A program made the translations under genes and the position numbers. This document shows positions 1 through 15,200 of a stretch of 64,000 nucleotides of DNA, in pieces (the stretch's first letter is position 1; the number at the start of each line of letters is the position of its first letter). The DNA is taken from positions 496,001 to 560,000 of the forward strand of contig NC_085108.1 in the NCBI RefSeq assembly GCF_030269925.1. The letters run 5' to 3'. A model generated the notes under the pieces. The model was not told the DNA's origin. It did no database searches and was given only the letters and a program-made list of their open reading frames with translations. Source of the DNA: Bombyx mori. Lineage: Eukaryota > Arthropoda > Insecta > Lepidoptera > Bombycidae.

Positions 1-60
1 CGGTCTTTGTGGCGAGGCTTGGGGGAGGCCTATATCCAGCAGTGGACGTCTGTGGGCTGA
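1..60 (+). mobile_element. LINE 3' coding end (RTE-like retrotransposon)
   Basis: The frame ending at TGA 58-60 reads GLGEAYIQQWTSVG then stop, a C-terminus I know from many lepidopteran endonuclease/reverse-transcriptase LINEs. The element continues left of the window. Confidence 0.6.
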
Positions 61-261
61 TAGGAAGAAGCAACAGGAGAGTAGTTCCTGGACGCGACGA
101 CGCGCAGACGCAGTGTAACCCGGAAGGCGAAAGACGTTTGTATTTGAGTTACTTATAATAAGACGAAATGAAGCATCAAGTTTCAACCGATGTGGTCAAC
201 CGTTTCACTGGCCCACCCTGATTAAAAAACCCCACATATATTTCTATGGTTCTTTCAACAG

Positions 262-3200
262 GCGGCTCTGTGTCCAATCTCTACGCTTTCCTGGCTGCTC
301 GTCACCACAAGTTCCCGCAGTACAAAGAGAAGGGTCTCACCAGCATCCCTGGGCACCTAGTCATGTTTACTTCGGACCAGGTAGCCGATTAGTTATATAT
401 TTTATTCAGGGCTCTCCGCCCCGACTATCTGTTAAATAAAATCTTAGCTGTTAATCATCTTATCTGTTTTTAGTTCAACTATCCCTAAGTGGTTATAGGG
501 CAAACGCGACGTGAATACATGTTTTGAGGCACGGGGCCGAAATCTTTTTTTTTATGGCTTAGATGGGTGGACGACACAGCCCACCTGGTGTGAAGTGGTT
601 ACTGAAGCCCATAGACATCTACGACGTAAATGCGCCGCCCACCTTGAGACATAAGTTCTAAGGTCTCAATGTAGTTACAACGGCTGCCCTACCCTTCAAA
701 CCGAAACACATTACTGCTTCACGGCAGAAATAGGCAGGGTGGTGGTACCCACCCGCGCGGACTCACAAGAGGTCCTACCACCAGTAATTGCGCAAATTAT
801 AATTTTGCGGGTTTCATTTTTATTACACGATGTTATTCCTTCACCGTGGAAATCAATCGTGAACATTTGTTGAGTACGTATTTCATTAGAAAAATTTTTT
901 ACCCGCCTGCGGGATTCGAACACCGGTGCATCGCTCAACACGAATGCGCCGGACGTCTTATCCGTTAGACCACGACGACTTAAAGGTTTTTCAATATCAC
1001 CTATATACCTATACCTATATCAATATAACCTAAAACTTAGTTTGGACTACGTAAATACGTGAGGTCTTGTATATTACACTGACACTAACTACTCTAGTCA
1101 TTAAATATATTAAATTTTCTAACTCAGCATACTTCGATCAGTTAACAACTGCTGAATTCATATCATACCCTGTGCCTATGCTAGCGCCATTCTGGAAGAT
1201 TTTTGAGCTGTTATTTAGTGCTGAAAGTGGGACACTTATTCAAGCTTCTCCCATATGAGACGGTTCTCCTTAGCTCTACCCTCCATAGCTTTCTCTCACT
1301 CACATCTTAACGCTCCGTTCCACACTCTTTTCATACTTTCCGTTCTTACCAATCCTACATTAATCTACGGCGCCACTGAATGAAGTCTTCTATTTCAGTG
1401 TCACTACTCTGTGAAGTCCTGCGCTTCGGTCTGCGGCCTGGGCACAGACTACTGTGTGTGCGTGCCTTCGGACGAACGCGGCAGGATGATACCCGCCCAG
1501 CTGGAGCGCCTTGTCCGCTACCACAAGGACAAGGGCCACGTGAGTAGAACGTCTCATAGATAGCTGCCGTTGTCAACGTGACAAATGTTTTCATTCAAGC
1601 TGTTTGGGAGAACTAGCAGCTCTAAATGACTTTAAAAAAAGCCTTCACTGGTGGTAGGACCTACTGTGAGTCCGCACGGGTAGGTACCACCACCCTGCCT
1701 ATTTCTGTCGTGAAGCAGTAATGCGTTTCGGTTTGAAGGGTGGGGCAGCCATTGTAACTATACTGAGACCTTAGAACTTATATCTCAAGGTGGGTTGCGC
1801 ATTTACGTTGTAAATGTCTCGGATTGTTACGTACATAAAATATATATAAAAATATTATGTATGTTGTGATAAATAAAACAAAAGGACCATAATGTGCCTT
1901 ATGCAATACTTTGTACGTTTAATAATCAAAACCTTTCCTTGGCACAAACCGATTTTTGCAATGTATTGTTGCTAAGCTATTCCCTGCAACCTGACCTTAC
2001 AGTTTTCGAAAATAAATCATGCCAAATATCGAAGGATCTAGTAGCACCTAGAACGCTCGAGAAGTACAACGCCATCTATTGTCAGATAGCGGAAACACAA
2101 TACTAGAAATGTGTGGAATATTCTCGATAATTGTAGGGATGTGGTATCGGCTATAAAAGCGTTATAGAGATGGCACGCAGTCAGTTAGTACTCGGAACTA
2201 CTCGAAGCGAAACAGCAAAGGGATCACCTGAAGCGAAGCGGAAGAAGCGAATTGAGAATTTTAAAGTATTTGTTGAGTGTTTTAAGTGTTTTAAGTGTTG
2301 AATACGTGTTGAATACAGTTTTAAGTTGTACTCCGGTAGAATTTTTATTCATCTCGAACCCCAGCGCGTAACGTTATGAAATGCAATGTGATAGCAATTA
2401 ATTAAATGAATATGTGCCTAATCGTTGAGTGTCGGTTCGCTTCTGGCAGGTCCCGTTCTTCGTGAACGCCACTTCGGGGACAACGGTGCTCGGCGCCTTC
2501 GACCCGCTCAGCGAGATTGCCGACATCTGTGAGAAGTATGACATGTGGATGCACGTGGATGTGAGTTCCAAAAACCTGCCCACTGAGTTTCTCGCCGGAT
2601 CTCCTCAGTGGGTCGCGTTTCCGATCCGATGGTAGATTCTGTGAAGCACTGCTCTTGCTAGGACCAGTGTTAGCAACATTCCGCTTTGAGCCCCGAGAGC
2701 TCACCTACACTCATGCATCAGCCCGCTGAGTTTCTCGCCGAATCTTCTCAGCGGGTCGCGATTCCGATCCGGTAGTAGATTGATTGGCCAAGCAGCTGCT
2801 CTTGAGTTCTTAGGTCTTCTTCGGAGGCGCTCGGGCAGCTGTCAGCAAATCTCACCCCTCCTGGCTGAGCCTTTGCTCACCTACCTGCCCTGGTGAAACT
2901 AGAAAGGCCTCCGGGCCACCAGTAATCCGTCAATCATAAAAAAAGGTCACCTACACGCTAGGGCAACGCTGATATAGCTTCCTGTCTGCCGATTGCCGTA
3001 GTCCTGCCGATTTCTGCCCCAAAGAAGTCATGAGTTTCATTTTAAATGGTGAGAAAGTTGTCTCGAGCTGTGTGACAGCATTCAGGTGGCACTGGTTGGT
3101 TGTGAAGCGGGCCACGCTTCGCTGGAACTGCCGCAGAGTGTAATCAACTCTTGGCGCGCCACCTACCGTCTACTCGAGGAAAAGGAACTTACCCTGAAGT

Positions 3201-6200
3201 GCCAACAGCAGAATTAAGTTTCGTCACTATCGGAGTAATGGCTTAGGAACGCATAAAGGACCACATGCAGAATTTAAGTTTTTTTAAATAAATATATAGA
3301 TTTTTGTGTGAATTGTCGATTTTTGAAATAGTTTATCAGTTGAAGTCTTCCAATATATACCTTTCGAGTCTATTAACGGTTTAGATTTAAAGTTTGGGGC
3401 TAATCCAAAATTTTCAATGGTTTGTTCAGAAAATTCAATGTTTCCCAGGCTGCTTGGGGCGGAGGCCTGCTGTTCTCGAAGAAATACCGTCACCCTCGGC
3501 TAACCGGCATCGAGAGGTGAGTCTGAGATGACATATCTGAGTCAAACTATGTGTTAAGTTACTATTCGTGATGTTAAGTTTAACCCAGTAAGTTTCTCGC
3601 TGGATTTTTTAAATTTTTTTTATTTCCCTAGTAGGCAGACGAGCATACGGCCCACCTGATGCTGAGTGGTTACCGTTGCCCATGGACTTTAGCAATGCCA
3701 GGGGCAGAGCCAAGCCGCCGCCTACCGATTAATACTCTCCACAAGCCTCTTTTAAAGAAGGACATGTCATAGCGTTCGGGAAACACCGTGGAGGGGATCT
3801 CATTCCATAGCCGGATGGTACGTGGCAAATCCTCTGTGGATCCTCTTAGTAGGTCGCGAATTCCGCTAACAACTACCTATTTTCTAAATAAATATATATC
3901 TATCAGATGTTCACAAACATCTTCGCTGTAAGATGAAGATTAAATGACAAAATCAAAACATGCTCAACAAAACTGTGTTATGGGTACCGGAAACTGACAA
4001 ACATACATACGTTTAAATATATACATATATAGATAATAAACACCCTGACAAAGAGCAAAAAAAACTGTTCATCACACAATGTTTGCCCGATGTGGGAGTC
4101 GAACCCACGATCCTTGGCGCAAAAGTTAGGAGCGTTGCTACTCTATCATCGAGTCAGTTTAATGCTTTTGTCCAGACAATTTATGAAAAGGTTTTGTTTC
4201 TTGTTTCAAGAATTCAAACTTTATTTTAGTTATTTGGGACCTAAACCTTTTTTTTTATGGCTTAGATGGGTGTTAAGGGGTTGCTGGAACCCATAGACAT
4301 TTACGACGTAAATGCGCCACCCACCTTGAGATATAAGTTCTAAGGTCTCAAGTATAGCTACAACGGCTGCCCCACCCTTCAAACCGAAACGCATTACTGC
4401 TTCACGTCAGAAATAGGCAGGGTGGTGGTACCCACCTGCGCGGACTCACAAGAGGTCCTACCACCAGTAATTACGCAAATTATAATTTTGCGAGTTTGGT
4501 TTTTATTACACAATGTTATTCCTTCACCGTGGAAGTCAATCGTGAACATTTGTCGAGTACGTATTTCATTAGAAAAATTGGTACCCGCCTGCGGGATTCG
4601 AACACCGGTGCATCGCTCAACACGAATGCACCGGACGTCATATCCGTTAGGCCACGACGACTTCATATATAGTTACAGTTCCCAGTTAACGGAGTTACAC
4701 TAGTTGTCACAAAATTGTGTGAGTTTCCCGCGGCGCCAACTGACTCTTCTCTCAAACGAATCCACATGAAAAACTAGTATTTATAAAAACCGAGAACTAA
4801 GAAGAAAAAGAGAGAGTAATTCGTGAATCCTTTCAATGGCATTTAACATTGGAATGACGTGTGAACCGTAGGCCTGCTACGCCGTAGCAAAGTGCTACAC
4901 GACTTAATCCCACCGAACTCGTGGTGCAATTTAGGGCTGGCAAAAGTTATTTATTATTTTTAAAGTTATACAGGGTAGTTCACATCCCTCTATTCAGCTG
5001 CCCAGCTACATCTTTATATTTTCGTCTATTCGGAGTCGGTTTGGACAACGGTTCAACACTCTTGATGCTAGATATATGGTATAGATGCTCGCCAATATCT
5101 TGGAGACAATATATTTTGCGCCTCCTGCTGATTACTTACCTGTGTCGCCATGTACATTAAGTGGTCACTAGAAGCAATAGAAACTTGAAGTTTTATCATT
5201 ATGGATCTGAATTCAGAACTATGTAATTGTTTGCACTGGTGGTAGGACGTATTGTAAGTTCGCACAGGTAGGTACCACCACCCTGCCTATTTCTGCAAAG
5301 AAGCAGTAATGCGTTTCGGTTTGAAGGGTGGGGCAGCCGTTGTGCTGTTAAAAGTGAGACCTTAGAACTCATGTCTCGAGGTGGATGGCGGCATTTACGT
5401 TATAGATGTCTATGGGCTCCCGTAACATCTTAACATTAGGGGGGCTGTGAGCTCGTCCAAAAATATATAAAAAAATTTTTGGCTGTGAAACATGCGATCT
5501 ATATAATAGGGCCGTCATCTGACCTTCAAACCGGTAGGTATTTTATGGCAAGTGTCGATAAGATGTTGTTACTTGTCCATTGTGTAATGGAAGGGAGGGT
5601 AATTGCTAAATGCGTAGTATCGACGGTTAATTTACTCCATCCCATTATTCTTGAAAAAAAAATTAAAAAAACTCTCAAGCTGCCAGCCCTATGTCATTTG
5701 TCGCACGGTCGGCGGCGCACATCAAACGCAGCGCGCGCTGTCGGCATGATTGATGTCGGCTAATGGCCGCCGGATTAATTCCTACACTAAATGTACATTT
5801 ACAATGTTTCACTCCACTGTTTTAGACGCTGAGATGAATCTTTAAGACCAATTTGGTTTAAATTTTTTTATTTACATTATTAACTTTCAAGGCAGACGGG
5901 CTTACGGATCATCCAATGATAAGTGATCACTGATGTCTTAGATATACTTGATCGAGTGCTCTGAGGAATTGTTTGAGATGATATCATCATCTCGTTTTTA
6001 CCATCACACCGCCCGCCACCGGAGTAGAGTTCATCCATACTACCTGGAGCCACTGCGGTCATCCACAGTGCGTTTCCAGCGATCTTTTTTGCCACGTATC
6101 ATGCGGCTATGGAATGAGCTCCCCTCCACGGTGTTTCCCGAGCGCTATGTCCTTCTTCAAACGAGGCTTGTGGAGAGTATTACGCGGTAGACAGCGGCTT

Positions 6201-9200
6201 AGCTCTGCCCCTGGCATTGCTGACGTCCATGGGCGACGGTAACCACTCACCATCAGGTGGAATGTAAGCTTGTCTGCCTACACGGGCAATTCTATTCTCA
6301 AGGTCAGGAGATGACACAGTTTACTTTTCACAGCAAAAAATGGGGTGGGTAACGACTTTAGTATCTTTTAAAAAAAATTCGCGCGATTTCGTCCTTCGTC
6401 AAGGACTAAACGAATCAATGAACATAAATTTTTAAAGTGATAGTTTTAGGTCAGAAGGGACGTTGAAATGGTCACTTTTTATCCAAAAAAATACAACATA
6501 TTCTTATAGAAATGTTTTATTATTATGAACAAAAATCAGGATCAGTGTCCTTCTTACACTTACTTGCTTAAGCAATAAAAGCGTTCAAAGTATTCAAATT
6601 AAATGTCATCTTGGGAAAGTTCTTATTATGTGAGCAGACAGTAGCTGCTTAATTAAAGAAATCTATTTAATAATACGTGAAGGACAAACTTTGTATCCCT
6701 TTTTACGAAAATTGCGCGGACGGAGGAGTATGAAATTACCCACACTTATAGAGAATATAGGGAAGTGCAGAATGATAATATTTTTTTCAATTATGCCTAA
6801 AAAATACATTACACACACTACCATGTATTTGACGCACACACGCATGCATACCATTTATTTATTGTCAAACTTTTGTTCTTGACGTCTGTTGTCAAATTGA
6901 GAATAGATTAAATATTATTTGTCTTTATAATATTATTCTATAGTGTAGTCTTGGCGAAATTTGTGATTATAGAAGTATAGTAGTTTTTGAAAAAAGAATC
7001 ATAATAGTGTACAAACTTATGATTTTAATTAATTATTATAGTCGAATTTCGACTACTGAGGGACCAGTAGTACTCAATAATATTTGTTAGAATTTTGTTT
7101 TTTTTTTATTGCCTTTGTAGGCAGACGAGCATACGGTCCACCTGATGGTGAGTGGTTACCGTCGCCCATGGATTTCAGCAATGCCAAGGGCAGAGCCAAG
7201 CCGCTGCCTACCGCAACCAAGCCGCTGCCTACCGTAAAATGCTACCATGAAGTCAAATCAAGGTTATGTTACCTACAAAAAGTATACCATTCATTGGATA
7301 TTTGCAACAAACACATCGCTCGCGAAGTAAAAACGGTAAATTATAAAAAATAATGCAATTAAAAACCTAATTTCCCTTTCAAATCCACACTTAATCTTAG
7401 AAAACCGTAAATTTTCCCCAATAAAAATAAAGTTCGGCTCGAGGAACAATTAATTAGACCCTGACAGAGCCCCCCCCTGGTAAAAAACAGTACATGCCTA
7501 CACACTCTCCGTGGGACACTCGTTTATCAAACCTACACTAACACCGATGAGTAAATCTATTTAAAATAATAATGTTTCTTTATGAGCGATCCTAAGTCAT
7601 TAATCCGATTGTGATGAATTTTAGTACGGTTATAGCTGGCACTTTTTGATTGATTGTGAGTGGTTACCGTCGCCCATGGACTTCAGCAATGCCAAGGGCA
7701 GAGTCAAGCCGCTGCCTACCGCTTAATACTCTCCACAAGCCTCGTTTGAAGAAGGACATGTCATAGCGCTCGGGAAACACCGTGGAGGGGAGCTCATTCC
7801 AAAGCCGGATGGTACGTGGCAAAAAATATCTCTGGAAACGCACTGTGGATGACCGCAGTGGCTCCAGGTAGTATGGATGAACTCTACTCCGGTGGCGGGC
7901 GGTGCGATAGTAAAAACGAGATGATGGAAACTTTTTTTATTTTTTTATTGCTTAGATGGATGGACGAGCTCACAGCCTACCTGGTGTTTAGTGGTTACTG
8001 GAGCCCATAGACATCTACAACGTAAATGCGCCACCCACCTCGAGATGTAAGTTCTAACGTCTCAGTATAGTTACAACGGCTAGCCCACCCTTCGAACCGA
8101 AACGCATTACTGCTTCACGGCGGAAATAGGCAGGGTGGTGGTACCTACCCGTGCGGACTCCCAAGAGGTCCTACCACCAGTGATAAAAGTTCCAAAACAA
8201 AGTTCCTCAGATATTTCGACGGGCTAGGCTAGTAGTTACAACATATGGATGTTTGTCACACATTAAAATACACAGTGGATCGCGACCGAATTACACATAA
8301 TTAAAAATATAGCTATTATGAACGAATACTAATGGAGGTACAGCTTTATACTAACAAGACAGTTATTTTACTACTACTGAGGGAAAAGCAGAGAAAGCGT
8401 CATTGAACCAATTGAAATAAATACTCATTTTAATGGGTTTAGTCTTCGCGAATCAGCAATGTAACGCTAACCGACGCCACTCGCGATTTATAGAGTAAGT
8501 ACCTTTAGGTTACATCTATATATATAAAAATGAATTGCTGTTCGTTAGTCTCGCTAAAACTCGAGAAAGACTGGACCGATTTGGCTAATTTCGGTCTTGA
8601 ATTATTTGTGGAAATCTAGGGAAGGTTTAAAAGGTAGATAAATATGAAAATGCTCGGAATTCAATAAAAATAACAATTTTGTTTTCCCTTTGATGTGTCC
8701 CCCGTCGGACAGATTCCTTTTGTTTGTTTTAAGTTCATTTTATACAAGTTTAGATATTTTATTTATAGATTGAGGCACTACGAAGTCTGCCGGGTCAGCT
8801 AGTCTATTAATAAAAAAAACGTTTAAAAACCAAAGGAAATTGCGACAAAGCATTGCGCTTCGGTGTGAATGTTAGCCCATCAGCTATTCACCCTCTTTAA
8901 AATCGGATTAAGTTAAAAAGTGCGGGACTCCGCGACTGAACCAACACGAGATAAGCTCGCGTATACCACTCAAATCTATCTAAGTGAATTTAAATGTATT
9001 GCAGAAATAAGTACATTCCTAAACGCGTTGAAGATATCGCCATGCGTTTTACGAATGAGACTAGTGGTAGGGTATTTTTTTTAAATTGTCTTGATGGGTT
9101 GACGAGCTCACAGCCCACCTGATGTTAAGTGGTTACTGGAGCCCATAGACATCTACAACGTAAATGCGCCACCCACCTTGAGATACAAGTTCTAAGGTCT

Positions 9201-12200
9201 CAAGTATAGTTACAACGGCTGCCCGACCCTTCAAACCGAAACGCATTACTGCTTCACGGCAGAAATAGGCTTTTTTTTTTTTTTTTTCCTACCTAAGCTG
9301 ATAGCCCTAGTGGCTATTTCAGTGTAACCCTAACTTTAGTAGGTGAGCTCACGGGGCTCAAACCTGATGACGTTGCTAACACGAACCCTAGCAAGAGCCG
9401 TGCTTCGCAGAATCTACCACCGGATCGGAAACGCGATCCACTGAGAAGATCCGGCGAGAAACTCAGTGGGCTGTGTCTGAGAGTTAATTTACTCGTCGAG
9501 CCCTTCGTCGCAAGCGACGGGTTCGAGGAGAGCGGTGACCGGAGAAATAGGCGAGGTGGTGGTACCTACCCGCGCGGACTCACAAGAGATCCTACCACCA
9601 GTAATTACGCAAATTATAATTTTGCGGGTTTCATTTTCATTACACGATGTTATTCCTTCACCGTGGAAGTCAATCGTGAACATTTGTTGAGTACGTATTT
9701 CATTAGAAAAATTGGTACCCGCCTGCGGGATTCGAACACCGGTGCATCGCTTCAACACGAATGCACCGGACGTCTTATCCGTTAGGCCACGACGAGTAAG
9801 TACATTTTTAAACGCGTTGAAGATATCGCCATTCGATTTACGAATGAGACTAGTGTTAGGGCCTAATTTGAGTCAACCTTTACTGAAATTTAATTTGAAT
9901 ATCGTCCACATCCGTAGCCACTAAATACCAGAAGGATTGTCTGCACATCTATTAAAATATACTTCAAAATACGTACAATGAAATACGTACTTGACAAATT
10001 TTCACGACTCACCTCCATCGTGTAATAAAAATCAAACCCGCAAAATTATAATTTGCGTAATTATTTGTGGTAGGACCTCTTGTGAGTCCGCGCGGGTGGG
10101 TACCATCGCCCTGCCTATTTCTGCCGTGAAGCAGTAATGCGTTTCGGTTTGAAGGGTGGGGCAGCCGTTGTGACTATACCTCAGTATAACGGCTGCCAAT
10201 CTGCTTCTCAAACATAGAACTCATATCTCAAGGTGGGTGGCGGTATTTACGTTGTAGATGTCTACGGGCTCCGGTAACCACTTAACACCAGGTGAGCTCT
10301 GAGCTCGTCCACCCATCTAAGCAATAAATAAATAAATCTAATACAATTTATTTATTTTATTTGAAGATACGTTTTGTTTCAGGGCTGATTCTGTCACGTG
10401 GAACCCTCACAAGCTGATGGGGACTCTGCTTCAGTGCTCCACAGTGCACTTTAAGTATGAAGTAAGTGAAATTGAACACATTCTGACTTGTTGATTTTTG
10501 ATAAGAGACTAAGAATTGTTACGAGAAATCATTCCCGATCCTGCGGACAGAATGAAAAGCAGTCGACGTCGTCCAAAATACGTCATTCCGATCCTCCCGA
10601 TCCACTAACGGTGCTTTTAGGTACTTCAAGCACCGGTCACCGTCCTCGTCGAACCCGTCGCTTGCGACGAAGGGCTCGACATGTAAATTAACCCTCAGAC
10701 ACAGCCCACTGAGTTTCTCGCCGGATCTTCTCAGTGGGTCGCGTTTCCGATCCGGTGGTAGATTCTGCGAAGCACGGCTCTTGCTAGGGCCAGTGTTAGC
10801 AACGTCATCAGGTTTGGGCCTCGTGAGCTCACCTACTAGTTAAGGCTACGCTGATATAGCCTCTCAAGGCTCTCAGCTTAGGCAGGTTTTTTTTTATGAG
10901 AAATTAAATCATTATTATGGCGTGCAGTGTAATATAAAGAGGACTGTGCGTGGGATCATTGTCACGAGGAAGTCGGTGACGACTGACAGTTTGTTTCGCG
11001 TTTCATTACTGGTTCCTGAAAAAAAGAAAATTTCATGTGACATTAGCTCTGCGTGTATGTGTATTTATACACACGATGACGATGCGTTTTTAGACACAAT
11101 GTTTATGCCACGGCCCAACTTGAGACATGAGGTCCCTACCCGTGTAGGCTCATTATACGGTATGCCACTACCTGGCAAAAATAAACGAAAACACTGGGCT
11201 TTATAAATTTTTGCTGTACAAAATATATCAAAACATTCCAGTGCACCAACGGAAAAATATATTGAATAAATCACGTTCTAATGCAACATTGAGTCAAACT
11301 CGAGGCAATAAAGTCGAGAATCGTTCGTCGTGAACCGGAAAAGTTGTCGGAAATTGGCAACATATGTTAGTAAGTGTTGCAAGAGAGGAATTTAATTAAA
11401 GGCGGCGCGTGCTGCTGTCATGCGGCGGTTGGCGATAGTGATGGGACGCCTCGGAGCTATTTCTCGACGATTATTGAAAAGTAATCTTTTTTGCTTCCTT
11501 CAATGGTTTTTACGCAACATCCTAAATATTCGGAAAATTCTGTGAGAAACCATGTACCTTAACTATTTACTAGTACAGTTTCCGTCATGGTCGCTCAGCT
11601 GGTGATCTTGTTGTATACCTTACACATAGATGGGCTGAAGCCTTGGAAAGCAAGGGTGAGGTTCTCGCCGTGGGCCTTGACATCGCGAAGACCTTCGACA
11701 AGGTCTGGCATGGGGCACTGCTATCGAAGCTTCCAGCTGAGGGACTCTACAAGTGGATCGCTAGCTTTTTGGATGGACGGAGCATCACATTGTCGCCGAC
11801 GGCTGCTGCTCCGATACCATGACCATCAACGCTGGCGTTCCACAAGGTTCGGTGCTCTCCCCCACGCTTTTCATATTACATATCAATGACATGCTATCTA
11901 TTGATGGCATGCATTGGTATGCGGATGATAGCACGGGAGATGCGCGATATCTTGGCCATCATATTCTCTCTCAAAATGTGTTCCGCCAAAAAATCCGCCA
12001 AAAAAATGTAGTTAATATAAAATTGTGTCCCATCACTAAATTCCGCAAAATGGCCGCCCCCAAAGAATACGTCATCAACCGTATTGTACTGACACCAACT
12101 TCTGATAGGAACGGACAACAATGTGACTTTTATCCCTTAAACTTTAAAGCACAGATTTGCTTACGAATTTGCTGGTCATGCAATATTAAGCCTTAAGTGT

Positions 12201-15200
12201 TTGAAGTGAAGCTCAAATTGATGTTCTTATACGAAATATGAATGTGTTTTTGAGAGAGATAGATCGGTACAGTGTGTCTGATGGTAAGGAGGAGTGGTTG
12301 TTCGAGACAGAAGAATGGACTCATAAAACGCACTCTATTTTTTTAATGCTCTATGTTTATTTAAGAGACTAGCTGACCCGGCAGACTTCGCAGTGCCTCA
12401 ATCGATAAATAAAAGACCAAATTTTTTGTATAAAATAAACTTAAAAAAAACAAAAGGAATCCGTCCGACAGGGGACACATCAAAGGAAAAACAAAATTGT
12501 TTGTTTTTATAAAATTCCGAGAATTTTCATATTTATTCACCTTTTAAACCTTCTCTGGACTTCCACGAACAATTCAAGACCAAAATTAGCCAAATCGGTC
12601 CAGCCGTTCTCAAGTTTTAGCGAGACTAACGAACAGCAATTCATTTTTATACATATAGATTAGGTATATCCTTTCTATTGTAGCAAGTAGCTATCACAGA
12701 ACGCAATATTTGAGAAATGCCTGAATTGCGCTAACGACATTTTCAAGAACAATAACATTCGGACCTTCGGTCTACTGAGAAATTTCACCAGCTCGATGGA
12801 AGATCTTCCCTTTGCCTCCCTAACTACCATTGTCGTCCCACTAATAGAAGAGTTCATCTTTCTCTGAAACCACTGCACTTATCAGTTAGGGGCTCTCGTT
12901 GTTTTGTGTTCAGTGCTCCCTTGACAAACTGACCTCATTTCTTGAGGTGACCGGCATTTATATGGCGATGTCCGTGGGCTGCGATTCGTATCCTCATTGT
13001 CTCAATTTAGCTATGAACATCGACCCAATACTTGACAGTACAAATTTCCCACAAATTTAATTAATACTCAGAACGGGAGTACCCCTGCAATTATTTGCAG
13101 CCCGCATGCCAGCGCACCCCTTCAGTAGGATCAGCCCCTAAACATCCCCTATTAACATTCCTTTAGCCACCCCTCGCTGTTTGCACAAACACTATGAGGT
13201 GCGTCTGGATTTGTTTGATTTCGGTAACCGTATGTGGCTTTCGATGATGTCCACTGACAATAACAATAATAATGACACTTGTTTTGGAGCAATCGCGTTT
13301 CTGTTTTATCTACCAAAGTGATCTCCCAAAAAGATATTGATAGACTCATCACTTTGCCAATAAAGAAAGTTCTTAATTCAGTGCGTTTCGCCATTGCTCA
13401 CACCAGTGTCAAACTTGAATATTCACACAGAAACGTCATTTGAAACTCGGCATACTAAATCAAAATTGGGAAATGGATGGGAGGAAATGCGATAGATTCC
13501 TATGATGATGAATGACGATGTCCTAATAAAAGTATAGCAATTGAAATGGTGATGGACAAGTCACATGAAGAGAAAACAATGAGAATGACATCAAGTCTTA
13601 TAAGCTCTTAGTTGTTGGTTCCTGCAGTACAAAAACCTCGTCAGCGCGTAGCTGGAATAGCCCCATAGGCTGCTAGCGAATAGGTAGGGAAAAACAAACA
13701 AAACGGCTTCGGTAGAAGAACTGTTTTGTGAGAAACGTCTTCTCGGTCATAATCACGATGTATCTTGTCAACTGTTTTTTTCCTACCTAAGCTGATGGTC
13801 TACAGAGACCATTTCAGCGTAACCTAAACTAGTAGGTGAGCTCACGGGGCTCAAACCTGACGATGTTGCCAACACGAACCCTAGCAAGAGCCGTGCTTTG
13901 CAGAATCTAACACCGGATCGGAAACAAGACCCACTGAGAAGATCCGGCGAGAAACTCAGTGGGCTGTGTCTGTGGGTTCATTTACTCGTCGAGCTCTTCG
14001 TCGCAAGCGACGGGTTCGGCGAGAACGATGACCGGTGCTGGGGGTACCTAAAAGTACTGTTAGTGGATCGGGAGAAAGCCAATTGTTGTGAATTAACCTT
14101 CGTCCTGGATGTTTTTGTTGATTTAGATGTCCAAATGAACTCACGGACCAACTGAACTAGGATTCCCCTATTATGTATGGATCCTTCTGCATCCTCATCT
14201 AAGCATCAGCCCGCTGAGTTTCTCGCCGAATCTTCTCAGCGGGCCACGATTCCGATCCGGTAGTAGATTTATTCGCAAAGCAGCTGGTCCCGAGTTGTTA
14301 CATCTCCTTCGGGTAGCTAATCCCACCCCTCCTGACTGACCCCCACCTGTCCTGGTGAAACTGGAAAGGCCATCGGGTCACCAGTATACCTTCTTTCATA
14401 ATAAAAAAACAAAATGTGTGCAATTCACACGTGGTAGAAGTGAAACCTTCCAAAATTAAAATACAATTATCCTAAACGTCTTAAGTATATGTAAAATTTT
14501 ATCATTAGTAAATAATTGTAAGGTAGCGCCCTCTGTGAATTGATATTTTAATTTCACGTATAATCCTAAATTAAAATTCACTACAAGAGCTTTCATACAC
14601 TCGTTAGTATTAAAAAATCTCACAGATGGCGCTGTATTAAATAGTATGTATATTTCTGTCTCATTCTTTGCTGGCTTCATCCTACATACACATTTTTGTA
14701 TTTGTGTCTCTTACCTGTCGTTTTTTCCGTTGCATCCGGTTTGAAATCACAACGATTCTAAAGAAGTTTTCACTTCAAAAAAGCCTTACATCAAAAATAT
14801 AAATACCGTGACAGAATTCAGAAGTAAATTAACAGAACTTCTTTATTTAGCATCGTTTTGTGTTTTGCATAACAAGCCGTCAATACATACACTGTCCCAA
14901 GTCGATAACGTAGCCTGCAATGAAACCGATTAACATAACTGCCGTGCAAATGTTTACCATCGCTGGGTAAACAAGAGACGATACGAAATTAATTCACCGT
15001 TTTAAACTAAAGGGGAAATAGTACCATAAATTGATGGAGGTTATTAGTGGCAAAAGTGCTCAACTAAAAGTTTTTGGTTGGTTCAAAATAAATTCAAAAA
15101 TATTTTTTTACTGGTTGGACGGATGAATGAGCTCACGACCCACTTGGTATTGAGTGGTTACCGGAGCCATTGGAGATCAACAACGTAAATGCCGCCCCCA

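Noticed and set aside
1355..1594. 79-codon minus ORF with cysteine and glycine motifs
   Set aside because: It is antisense to decarboxylase exon 2.
4083..4165. Possible tRNA gene on the minus strand
   Set aside because: The T-arm is good, but the acceptor stem and anticodon arm are poor; treated as a degraded tRNA-like repeat.
9700..9795. tRNA gene-like segments with GTTCGAATCC boxes (also at 900-980, 4590-4664, 46060-46133, 49017-49095, 60338-60415)
   Set aside because: They are the heads of SINE copies, continuous with the SINE linker and tail, and do not fold as clean tRNAs.
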